Assembly: GCA_041685075.1 (NCBI GenBank) | Contig: JAWLGN010000266.1 | Location: 1-7,674 of the forward strand | Direction: 5' to 3' | Source of the DNA: JAMCRM01 sp041685075 | Lineage (GTDB): Bacteria > Acidobacteriota > Terriglobia > Bryobacterales > Bryobacteraceae | Length of the DNA: 7,674 bases | Shown: positions 1 to 6,070 of the stretch, one piece after another | Layout of the letters: every line of letters starts with the position of its first letter | Position numbering within the stretch: position 1 is the first letter of the stretch | Notes under the pieces: generated by a model | The model's input: the letters and a program-made list of their open reading frames with translations, nothing else | What the model was told of the DNA's origin: nothing | The model's database searches: none | Program-made: the position numbers and the translations under genes

Positions 1-18
1 AAAAGGAAAGCCGCGTGA
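1..18 (+). CDS. C-terminal end of an upstream gene (possible antitoxin), partial
   Basis: Frame 1 is open from the window edge and reads Lys-Arg-Lys-Ala-Ala followed by TGA at 16-18. That stop overlaps the GTG start of the PIN-domain gene at 15 in a GTGA arrangement. A 4-nt overlap with a PIN toxin gene is the classic layout of type II toxin-antitoxin pairs, where the antitoxin comes first, so a VapB-like antitoxin is the best guess. Only five codons are visible, so neither the family nor the reality of the gene can be shown from this sequence alone. Confidence 0.35.
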   Translation, partial: KRKAA

Positions 19-392
19 GCGGTATCACCTTTGACACCGGCGGCTTAATCGCACTGGACCGGAACGACCGCCGGGTGCTGGCGTTGGTTGCGCGCGCAAC
101 GGAGCGCGGCATCCGCATCACCATACCGGCAACGGCCCTGGCGCAGGCGCTTCGGAACCCCACCCGCCAGGCCCGTCTCTCCCGCCTGATCCGGCAGGCC
201 GGCACGGACCTCGTTCCGCTGGACGGACCGGATGCCACCGCCGTCGGCCTTCTGCTCGCGCGAACCGGGACCGCCGATATCGTCGATGCCCACGTGGCGG
301 TTTGCGCGCGCAGAGCCGCGCAGGCGGTGGTCACCTCCGATGCCGGCGATCTCCGGCGCATCGCCTCCGAGATTCCCTTGGTCGTGCTCTGA
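15..392 (+). CDS. PIN-domain ribonuclease, VapC-type toxin candidate
   Basis: A 125-residue protein of the usual size for a single PIN domain, which in VapC toxins is a Mg2+-dependent RNase that cuts tRNA or rRNA in the cytoplasm until bound by its antitoxin. Visible PIN landmarks are the N-terminal beta strand ending in Asp7 (ITFDTGGLIAL), the central Asp88 and Asp91 (ADIVDAHVA) and the C-terminal Asp109 and Asp112 (VVTSDAGDL). The position that usually carries the second acidic residue (AEV-like motif in the first helical region) is Gln44 here (PATALAQAL), a substitution that I believe also occurs in some PIN subfamilies. The GTG start at 15 is chosen because AGGAAAG (4-10) lies just upstream and the start overlaps the stop of the preceding frame. 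The fold assignment is strong; toxin function is inferred from layout. Confidence 0.8.
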   Translation: MSGITFDTGGLIALDRNDRRVLALVARATERGIRITIPATALAQALRNPTRQARLSRLIRQAGTDLVPLDGPDATAVGLLLARTGTADIVDAHVAVCARRAAQAVVTSDAGDLRRIASEIPLVVL

Positions 393-407
393 ACTGCCCG
401 CGCCGCT
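393..407. other. Convergent intergenic gap
   Basis: Only 15 nt separate the TGA of the PIN gene (390-392) from the minus-strand TAG (408-410) of the last operon gene. I see no GC-rich hairpin followed by a T run in either direction here, so transcripts from both sides probably run into the opposite gene or end by a Rho-dependent route. The border separates the toxin-like module from the metabolic operon. Confidence 0.6.
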
Positions 408-1475
408 CTACCAGACCTTCGATTCGTCGGCCAGCGGCAGGTCTACGGGCGCGTTGTCTTTCGCCGATTGGTACATTGCCAGCGCCCACTCGAGCGTCGG
501 GAGGACGCTCTCCAGCGTGACGATCGGCTCGCGGTTGGCCTGAATCGCGCAGGCCATGTCCTCGATGAGCACCATATGGTCGTGGAAGTCGAGGTCGGCC
601 GCGCCGGTGGCGCCGGTGGCTACGGCAGCGCTGCCGATCGCGCGGATCTCTTCATCCTCGGGGCGTTCATCGCGGAACTTCCAGGTGGCCATGCGCTCGC
701 CCTGCAGAATCGCGGTGCCGTTCTCGCCGTTGATCTCCACCCGCAGATCCGTACCGGGCCACAGCGCCGTGGAAGCCTGCACCACTCCCAACGCGCCGCT
801 GCGGTAGTTCACGAAGGAGAGCAGGGTATCTTCCAGTTCGATCTCCGGGTGCGCCAGGTTGTCCATGCGGGCCTGTACGCGGGCAACCGGGCCTACCAGG
901 TACTGCAGCAGATCGATGTAGTGGAAGGCCTGCTGAATGGTCACGCCCGCGCCGGAGCGCCGCGACATGCGCCACGCGTCGGTTTTGTAGTACTCGGTGG
1001 AGCGGAACCACTTCATGTACGTATCGGCGTGCAGGATCTTGCCGAAGCGGCCCTCGGCGATGGCCTTCCGCATGGCCTGTACGGCCTTGCGGGTACGGCA
1101 CTGCAGCACCACCCCGATCTTCACGTTGTTCTCAATGGCGGCGGCCATCATGCCGCGCACCTCGGCCAGCGACATGGCCGGGGGCTTCTCGATCAGGACG
1201 TGCTTGCCGGCGCGCGCCGCTGTCAACACCGCTTCGTAGTGCAGGTGGTTGGGGGTCAGGACGTTGACCACCTGCACCTCGGGGTCGGCCAGCATCGCCT
1301 CCAGCGACCCGTAGCCCTTGCAGCCGAACTGGCTGGTGAGCTTGTTCAACCGGGCGGCGTCGAAATCCGCCGCGGCCACCAGCCGGCATAACGAGGAGGC
1401 CTGGATGGCCTTGGCGTGAAACGGCGCGATCAGGCCCGCGCCCAACAGCCCGAATCCGAGACGGCTATCGCTCAT
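408..1475 (-). CDS. Gfo/Idh/MocA family NAD(P)-dependent oxidoreductase B
   Basis: A 355-residue soluble protein with the two-domain layout of the Gfo/Idh/MocA family, whose members oxidise or reduce hydroxyl/keto groups of sugars, cyclitols and nucleotide-sugars. The N-terminal Rossmann domain shows GLLGAGLIA (residues 9-17) and an acidic residue at the end of strand 2 (Asp37), which usually favours NAD. The family lysine is in LIEKPP (Glu96-Lys97-Pro98). The C-terminal domain carries FHYIDLLQYL, with His185 and Asp188 as the catalytic/substrate pair; the preceding loop is GAGVTIQQAFH rather than the commoner GGG...GxH form. Its overall style resembles sugar 3-dehydrogenases of the WlbA type, but substrate cannot be assigned. 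Last gene of the operon: its ATG overlaps the upstream TGA (ATGA, 1472-1475), and a strong GGAGGAG precedes it inside the end of the dehydrogenase gene. Confidence 0.92.
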   Translation of the reverse strand: MSDSRLGFGLLGAGLIAPFHAKAIQASSLCRLVAAADFDAARLNKLTSQFGCKGYGSLEAMLADPEVQVVNVLTPNHLHYEAVLTAARAGKHVLIEKPPAMSLAEVRGMMAAAIENNVKIGVVLQCRTRKAVQAMRKAIAEGRFGKILHADTYMKWFRSTEYYKTDAWRMSRRSGAGVTIQQAFHYIDLLQYLVGPVARVQARMDNLAHPEIELEDTLLSFVNYRSGALGVVQASTALWPGTDLRVEINGENGTAILQGERMATWKFRDERPEDEEIRAIGSAAVATGATGAADLDFHDHMVLIEDMACAIQANREPIVTLESVLPTLEWALAMYQSAKDNAPVDLPLADESKVW

Positions 1476-2521
1476 GAGTTCTCTCCTCCATCGGGGATCA
1501 GCAGTACTTTCAGGGCGCGCTGCGCTTCAATTTCGTCGAAGGCGCAGCGCCACTCGGCCAACGGCATGCGATGCGAGATGACCTCGCCGGCCGGGATTTG
1601 TCCTCCGGCGATCAGGTTGATGGTGCGGTCCCAGCTCGTGTAGCTGGTGGACAGGTTGAAGATAATGTCGCAGACGCGGAACGCGGCCTTGTCCCAGGGG
1701 AAGGCGATGTTCTCGCGCCCGGTCAGCCCGATGGCGCAGATGCGGCCTTTCTTGCGCACCAACTCGACCGTGGAGGCGATGGCCGGGGGCGCGCCGCTGG
1801 CCTCGATCACCAGGTCCGCCCCGACGCCGCCGGTCAGATCGAGCACGGCTTCTACCGGATTCGTTTTCGACAGGTTGATGACGGTGGCGAATCCCAGTTC
1901 GCGCGCCTTCTTCAGCCGCACGGCTTCGTCGCAGTCTGCCCCCACCATAACGATATGACGCGCGCCGGCGGCGCGGGCGGTCATGGCAGCCAGCAACCCT
2001 ATGGGTCCGGGCCCCAGCACCACCACGAAATCGCCGGCGTCCACGCGGGCGCGCTCGATGACGTCGTGCACGGTATTGGCCGTGGGCTCCACCACCGCCG
2101 CCACGTCGTAGCTCATGCTGTCCGGAATGCGGTGCAGCAGGCGCTCCGGCATCTTCAGGTGCTTCGCGAAGGCGCCGTGAATGCCCCAGCCGGGCGAGCG
2201 CTTGGTGGGGCAGATCTGGATGTTGCCTGTGCGGCAGAGGTAGCAGTGGCCGCAGGCCTGCGTGTGGGGCTCTCCCACTACGCGGTCGCCCACGTGGAAG
2301 TACGAAGTGCCGTTGGCCTCCACCACCACGCCTGAAAATTCGTGGCCCAGGATCACCGGCGGCCAATAGGGAAACTGGTCGTGCAGCACGTGTACGTCGG
2401 TGCCGCAGATGCCGCAGGCCTTCACCTCGATGAGCACTTCGCCGGGCTCGGGCCGCGGTACGGGCATGTCCCGGAGTTCCAGGAAGCCCACCCCTTTTTG
2501 CGTTTTTACGAGTGCCTGCAT
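1472..2521 (-). CDS. Zinc-dependent alcohol/polyol dehydrogenase (MDR superfamily)
   Basis: A 349-residue medium-chain dehydrogenase of the sorbitol/threonine dehydrogenase group, oxidising a secondary alcohol of a polyol, sugar or amino-alcohol with NAD(P). The N-terminal GroES-like domain has the catalytic zinc ligands Cys39 (CGICGTD), His60-Glu61 (LGHEFSG) and probably Glu145 (VVEPTAN). The structural zinc loop has four cysteines at 90, 93, 96 and 104 (CGHCYLC...C). The Rossmann domain begins with VLGPGPIGLLAA (Gly170-Gly175). All family residues are present, so it should be active. The start is ATG at 2521, 7 nt after the M20 stop, with GAGGGAAAG overlapping that stop region. Substrate is unknown: the first strand resembles threonine dehydrogenase, but the residues around the active site are not decisive. 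The neighbours suggest a sugar- or polyol-like substrate made or used within this operon. Confidence 0.92.
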   Translation of the reverse strand: MQALVKTQKGVGFLELRDMPVPRPEPGEVLIEVKACGICGTDVHVLHDQFPYWPPVILGHEFSGVVVEANGTSYFHVGDRVVGEPHTQACGHCYLCRTGNIQICPTKRSPGWGIHGAFAKHLKMPERLLHRIPDSMSYDVAAVVEPTANTVHDVIERARVDAGDFVVVLGPGPIGLLAAMTARAAGARHIVMVGADCDEAVRLKKARELGFATVINLSKTNPVEAVLDLTGGVGADLVIEASGAPPAIASTVELVRKKGRICAIGLTGRENIAFPWDKAAFRVCDIIFNLSTSYTSWDRTINLIAGGQIPAGEVISHRMPLAEWRCAFDEIEAQRALKVLLIPDGGENS

Positions 2522-2528
2522 CTTTCCC

Positions 2529-3770
2529 TCATCCGCACCACTGGTTGATGAAGCGCGCCAGCACCACGGCCGCCGCGCCGATCTCGTCCAGGTGGATCTG
2601 TTCGTCGTTGGAATGCGCGAACCCCAGGCTGCCGGGTCCGAAGACCACGGTGGGGATGCCCAACTGGTTGTTGTAGAACCAGGAATCGCAGGAGGCCGTC
2701 ATGGCGGAAATCTCGCCCTCGGCTCCGGCTTCCCGGCAGGCGGCCTGAAGGCCTGTGGGCAGCGCGTGGCAGGGATCGAGCACGTTGGCGTCGTGGCGGT
2801 ACATGAACTCGAGCGTAAAATGCTCGCGCAGCCACTCGTCGCCGCCTTCGACGATGGCCTGCCGCATCTCGTCCATCACCTGGTGGCGGGTCTTGTTGGG
2901 CAGCAGGCCCAGCACGCCTTCCAGCACGGCGCGCGATGGCGCGGTAGCCGGCCAGTCGCCCGCATGGAGCTTCCCGATGGTGAGGGGCATGGGATTGGGG
3001 TAGGGATCGAAGAGCGGGAAGCCGCGCGATGCGGCCAGCAGGCGGGCGTGGTAGCCTTCCAGGATCTCGATCACCTTGATGGCCTGCTTCAGCGCGCTGA
3101 CCGTGTCTCCGGCGCGCCCGCTATGGCCCGCCTTGCCGATGGTGGTCACCCGAAACCAAACCGCGCCGCGCACGGAGGAAAGGATGCGCATGGCGGTGGG
3201 TTCCATCACGATGCAGGCATCGGCCTTTTCGCCGCGCCGGGTCATCGCCAGGGTGCCGTTGCCGCCGACCTCTTCTTCCACCACCAGGTGGGCCAGCACG
3301 TCGCCCTTCAGCGGGATGCCCAGCTTGTTCAGCGCCACCAGCGCGGTGAAGAGCGCCGCCGCCTGCCCCTTGGCGTCACAGGCGCCGCGCCCGCGCACCA
3401 GGCCGTTTTCGACCGTGGGGTCGAAGGGGCGCTCCTGCCCCTGGGAGGGCGGGACCACGTCCAGGTGCGTGTTGAACAGCAGGCTGCGGCCGCCGCCCGC
3501 GCCGGCGCGCCGGAAGCGGATGTTGAAGCGGCCGGTGTAGTCGATGCCGGGGACCGGGTCGGAGTAGTCCTCGTCGTCGCGCAGGGCGTTGGAGAGTTCG
3601 ACGCGCTCGACTTCACCCAGTTCGGCGAAGCGGCGGGCGGCGTACTCCATGGCTTCGGCTTCCTGTCCCGGCAGGGAGGGGAAGCGGATCAGGTCGCAGA
3701 GGAAGCGTTCGGTTTCAGCGCGCGCGGCGGCTACCGCCGCGCGCAGTTCGGTCAATCCGGCTGGTGTCAT
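2529..3770 (-). CDS. M20 family metallo-deacylase/peptidase (ArgE/DapE-like)
   Basis: A 413-residue di-zinc hydrolase that cleaves an N-acyl or peptide bond, as acetylornithine deacetylase (ArgE), succinyl-diaminopimelate desuccinylase (DapE) and aminoacylase-1 do. Metal and catalytic residues are all visible: His102 and Asp104 in THLDVVP, bridging Asp132 in RGACDAKG, the Glu165-167 triplet (VVEEEVGG) supplying the base and a ligand, Glu190 in VMEPT, and His386 in GFAHSNDE. The inserted dimerisation domain shows KAGHSG with His216. The ATG at 3770 overlaps the aminotransferase stop (ATGA). The frame stays open for about 500 nt further upstream, but that stretch is out of frame within the aminotransferase gene and reads as low-complexity Arg/Gly/His, so it is not used. 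No good Shine-Dalgarno precedes the ATG, which suggests translation by coupling. No signal peptide; cytoplasmic. Its partner is likely the adjacent aminotransferase. Confidence 0.93.
   Translation of the reverse strand: MTPAGLTELRAAVAAARAETERFLCDLIRFPSLPGQEAEAMEYAARRFAELGEVERVELSNALRDDEDYSDPVPGIDYTGRFNIRFRRAGAGGGRSLLFNTHLDVVPPSQGQERPFDPTVENGLVRGRGACDAKGQAAALFTALVALNKLGIPLKGDVLAHLVVEEEVGGNGTLAMTRRGEKADACIVMEPTAMRILSSVRGAVWFRVTTIGKAGHSGRAGDTVSALKQAIKVIEILEGYHARLLAASRGFPLFDPYPNPMPLTIGKLHAGDWPATAPSRAVLEGVLGLLPNKTRHQVMDEMRQAIVEGGDEWLREHFTLEFMYRHDANVLDPCHALPTGLQAACREAGAEGEISAMTASCDSWFYNNQLGIPTVVFGPGSLGFAHSNDEQIHLDEIGAAAVVLARFINQWCG
3720..3744 (-). other. Perfect 11-bp GC inverted repeat inside the M20 gene start
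   Basis: Positions 3720-3730 and 3734-3744 are exact reverse complements (GCGCGCGGCGG) around a 3-nt loop. In the minus-strand mRNA this is a very stable hairpin at nucleotides 27-51 of the M20 coding region, encoding an alanine/arginine-rich stretch (codons 9-17). There is no following U run, so it is not an intrinsic terminator. It could slow initiation or ribosome entry at the coupled M20 start. It could equally be a by-product of GCG/GCC alanine codons, so function is uncertain, although the repeat itself is plain in the sequence. Confidence 0.5.
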
Positions 3771-5083
3771 AGCTGGGACAGTGCCTTTTCGAAGATATCC
3801 AGGCTCTCGTGCGCTTCGGCTTCGGTGATCACCAGCGGCGGCGCCACGCGAATGACGTTGCCGAAGATGCCGACCGAACCGATCAAGAGGCCGTTCGCGG
3901 CGGCCAGGTCGATGAGCTTGCGGGTCAGGTCCGGCGCGGGTTCCTTGGTCTGCTTGTCGTGCACCAGCTCGACGCCCATCACCAGCCCCATGCCGCGCAC
4001 ATCCCCGACATAGGGCGAGCGCTCCTTGATTTCGAGCAGCCGGGCCTTCATGAGGGCGCCGATCTTCAGGGCGTTCTCTTCGAGCTTCTCGCGGCGCATG
4101 ATATCGACCACGGCCGATACCGCCGCGCAGGAAACAGGGTTGCCGCCCATGGTGCTGCTCATTTCGCCCGAGCCGAGCACCCCGATGACGTCGCCGCGCG
4201 CGGCGATGGCCGAAGCCGGAATGCCGCTGCCGATGCCCTTCCCGATGCACACCAGGTCCGGGGTGAGCTGCTCCCATTCCATGGCGAAGAAGCGACCGGT
4301 GCGGCCGAAGGAGGCCTGCACTTCATCCAGCGTGAACAGCAGGCCGCGCGAGCGCAGCCACTGCTCCAGCTTGGGCAGCCAGCCCTCCGGCGGAAATACG
4401 AAACCGGCGGCACCGAGATACGGCTCCACGATCAGGCCGGCCAGGCTGCCGGTGCTGTTGGCGCGGACCGAGTCTTCAATAAAGTCCAGGCACAGCATCC
4501 CGCAGCTTTCGGGTTTGGCCTTGAAGGGGCAGCGGTAGCAGTAGGGGAAGGGGACCCGGATAGCGCCGGGCACGGTGGGGCCGTAGCCCTTCTTGGGACC
4601 GGCCAATCCGCCGGCGCTCAGCGCGGCGTAGGTGCGGCCGTGAAAACCGCCGTAGAAGCTGACGATCTCGAACTTGCCGGTCTTGCGCTTCATTATGCGC
4701 ATGGCGGCTTCGGTAGTCTCGCTTCCGGTGCTCAGGAAGAAGCACTTGTCCAGGTGCGGCGGCAGCACCGAGACCAGCTTTTCCGCCGCCTCGACGCGCT
4801 CCGGCGAGAGGCACTCGTAGTTGTTCTGCAGGCGGCCGGCGGCCTTCTGGATGGCCTTCACCAAGTCCGGGTGGCAGTGGCCCACGTTGGTCACCAGCAC
4901 GCCCGAGGTCCAGTCGATGAAACGGTTGCCGTCGACGTCGGTCACCACGACGCCGCAGGCGTGGTCCCATGCGACGCGCGCCTGGTAGCCGGTGCACTGC
5001 GCTTCCACCTTCTCCCAACGGGCAAAGAGTTCTTGGGAGCGAGGTCCCGGAAACGGTTGTTTTACTGAAGTTACGGGAGTCAT
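3767..5083 (-). CDS. PLP-dependent class III aminotransferase
   Basis: A 438-residue fold-type I aminotransferase of the omega-amino/acetylornithine/GABA group, moving an amino group between a non-alpha amine or amino-sugar-like substrate and a 2-oxoacid. Seen in order: the PLP phosphate loop STGSE (118-122), the ring-stacking region GGFHGRT (His148), Glu220 (IVEPYLGAAG), the pyridine-nitrogen Asp253 in LDEVQASFGRTG, the Schiff-base Lys282 in CIGKGIGSGIPAS, and Thr311 in SSTMGGNP from the partner subunit. A cysteine set C182-x2-C185-x8-C194-x3-C198 (YCYRCPF...C...C) sits between the stacking region and Glu220. ATG at 5083 follows the upstream TAA by 9 nt; TAAGGAAAT supplies the ribosome-binding site. 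The stop overlaps the M20 start by 4 nt, making this pair the most tightly linked in the operon and implying an acyl-amine to free amine to carbonyl sequence or its reverse. The exact substrate cannot be read from sequence. Confidence 0.94.
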   Translation of the reverse strand: MTPVTSVKQPFPGPRSQELFARWEKVEAQCTGYQARVAWDHACGVVVTDVDGNRFIDWTSGVLVTNVGHCHPDLVKAIQKAAGRLQNNYECLSPERVEAAEKLVSVLPPHLDKCFFLSTGSETTEAAMRIMKRKTGKFEIVSFYGGFHGRTYAALSAGGLAGPKKGYGPTVPGAIRVPFPYCYRCPFKAKPESCGMLCLDFIEDSVRANSTGSLAGLIVEPYLGAAGFVFPPEGWLPKLEQWLRSRGLLFTLDEVQASFGRTGRFFAMEWEQLTPDLVCIGKGIGSGIPASAIAARGDVIGVLGSGEMSSTMGGNPVSCAAVSAVVDIMRREKLEENALKIGALMKARLLEIKERSPYVGDVRGMGLVMGVELVHDKQTKEPAPDLTRKLIDLAAANGLLIGSVGIFGNVIRVAPPLVITEAEAHESLDIFEKALSQL

Positions 5084-5092
5084 TGGATTTCC

Positions 5093-6070
5093 TTATACGT
5101 GCGCTACGTAGCGCGGCGGCTGGCCCGCCAGGTAGCGGTCGATCTCCAGCACGATCAACTCGCGGATCGTGCGGCTGGCGTCCTCGGAGTACCACGCCAG
5201 GTGCGGCGTGAGAATGGCGTTGGGCTGGTTGAACAGCGGGTAGGAGGGCGGGGGCGGTTCCACGTCGAAGACGTCGATACCGGCCCCGGCGATGACGCCT
5301 TTTTCCAGCGCTTCGGCCAGCGCGCAGTGGTCCACCATGGGGCCGCGGGCGGTGTTGACGATGTAAGCGGTGGGCTTCATCATCGCGAGCGTGCGGGCGT
5401 TGACGAGGTGGCGCGTCTCCTCGTTGAGCGGCGTGTGGATGGTGATGAAGTCCGATTCGCGGAAGACCGTCTCGAGGTCCACGGTGGTGATGCCGAGTTC
5501 GCGCTTGCGTTCCTCGGAGAGATAGGGGTCGCAGACGAGGAACTCGAATCCGAAGCTCTGGAGCTTCCGGTAGACCAGCGAGCCGATGCGGCCGCAGCCG
5601 ATGATCCCCAGCTTACGGCCAGCCATGCGGAACATGGGGATGACGGGGTTGAAATCCCAACGGCCGGCGGCGGAGGAGTCCTCCAGCACCTTGCGGCTGC
5701 TCACCAGGCGGCGGCCGCAGCCCAGAATCAGCGCGATGGCCTGTTCGGCCACCTCCTCGGCGCAGTAGTCCGGGATGTAGCACAGGGGGATGCCGGCGGC
5801 CTTGAGCGCCGGGAGGTTCACGTTGTCGTATCCCACGCCGTGGCGGATCACCAGCTTGCACTTTTCGAAGCCGGCGATCACCTCCGGGGTGATGGCGACC
5901 ATGTTGACCACCACTACATCGGCGTCGCGCGTGGCGGCGATGACGTCCGCGGCAGGGGCGAACTTGAGCTGGTGGGTGACGAACTCCACCCCCCGGCGGG
6001 CCATCTCCTCCGCCTCCCAGTTCAGATCCGGCTCGATGTAATCGGTAACGACGACTTTGATTTTGCTCAC
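5093..6070 (-). CDS. D-2-hydroxyacid dehydrogenase, CtBP/phosphoglycerate dehydrogenase-like
   Basis: A 325-residue NAD-dependent enzyme that interconverts a 2-oxoacid and a D-2-hydroxyacid (glycerate, lactate and related compounds in the family). The NAD-binding domain shows LGIIGCGRIG (Gly155 to Gly163) with Asp181 at the end of the next strand (VCDPY), indicating NAD rather than NADP. The catalytic trio is visible: Arg242 in VNTARGPMVD, Glu271 in DVFDVEPPPP and His290 in LTPHLAWYS. The substrate-binding loop is RHGVGYDNVN (76-85). There is no C-terminal ACT domain, so it is not full-length SerA; the shape fits CtBP-like or glyoxylate/hydroxypyruvate reductases. The start is GTG at 6070, overlapping the TGA of the preceding gene (GTGA) with GGAAAGG upstream. 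It is second in the operon, 9 nt before the aminotransferase, and could act on the oxoacid partner or on a downstream acid product. Confidence 0.93.
   Translation of the reverse strand: MSKIKVVVTDYIEPDLNWEAEEMARRGVEFVTHQLKFAPAADVIAATRDADVVVVNMVAITPEVIAGFEKCKLVIRHGVGYDNVNLPALKAAGIPLCYIPDYCAEEVAEQAIALILGCGRRLVSSRKVLEDSSAAGRWDFNPVIPMFRMAGRKLGIIGCGRIGSLVYRKLQSFGFEFLVCDPYLSEERKRELGITTVDLETVFRESDFITIHTPLNEETRHLVNARTLAMMKPTAYIVNTARGPMVDHCALAEALEKGVIAGAGIDVFDVEPPPPSYPLFNQPNAILTPHLAWYSEDASRTIRELIVLEIDRYLAGQPPRYVAHV

Noticed and set aside
300..407. Intrinsic terminator for the minus-strand operon
   Set aside because: No stable hairpin followed by a T run was found past the stop at 408 on the minus strand.
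468..1391. + strand open frame of 307 codons opposite Gfo/Idh/MocA oxidoreductase B
   Set aside because: Same shadow pattern; no domain signature.
2400..4013. Long + strand open frame (537 codons) opposite the M20, aminotransferase and Zn-dehydrogenase genes
   Set aside because: Antisense to genes with full sets of catalytic motifs; its translation is rich in Gly/Ala/His/Gln with no recognisable domain, as expected from GC-biased third positions.
3771..4277. N-terminal extension of the M20 protein (in-frame open sequence upstream of 3770)
   Set aside because: It lies out of frame inside the aminotransferase gene and reads as Arg/Gly/His-rich shadow; family alignment supports a start at the ATG overlapping the aminotransferase stop.
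3809..5068. + strand open frame of 419 codons opposite the aminotransferase
   Set aside because: Mirror-frame shadow of the aminotransferase gene; no motif and no sensible ribosome-binding site.
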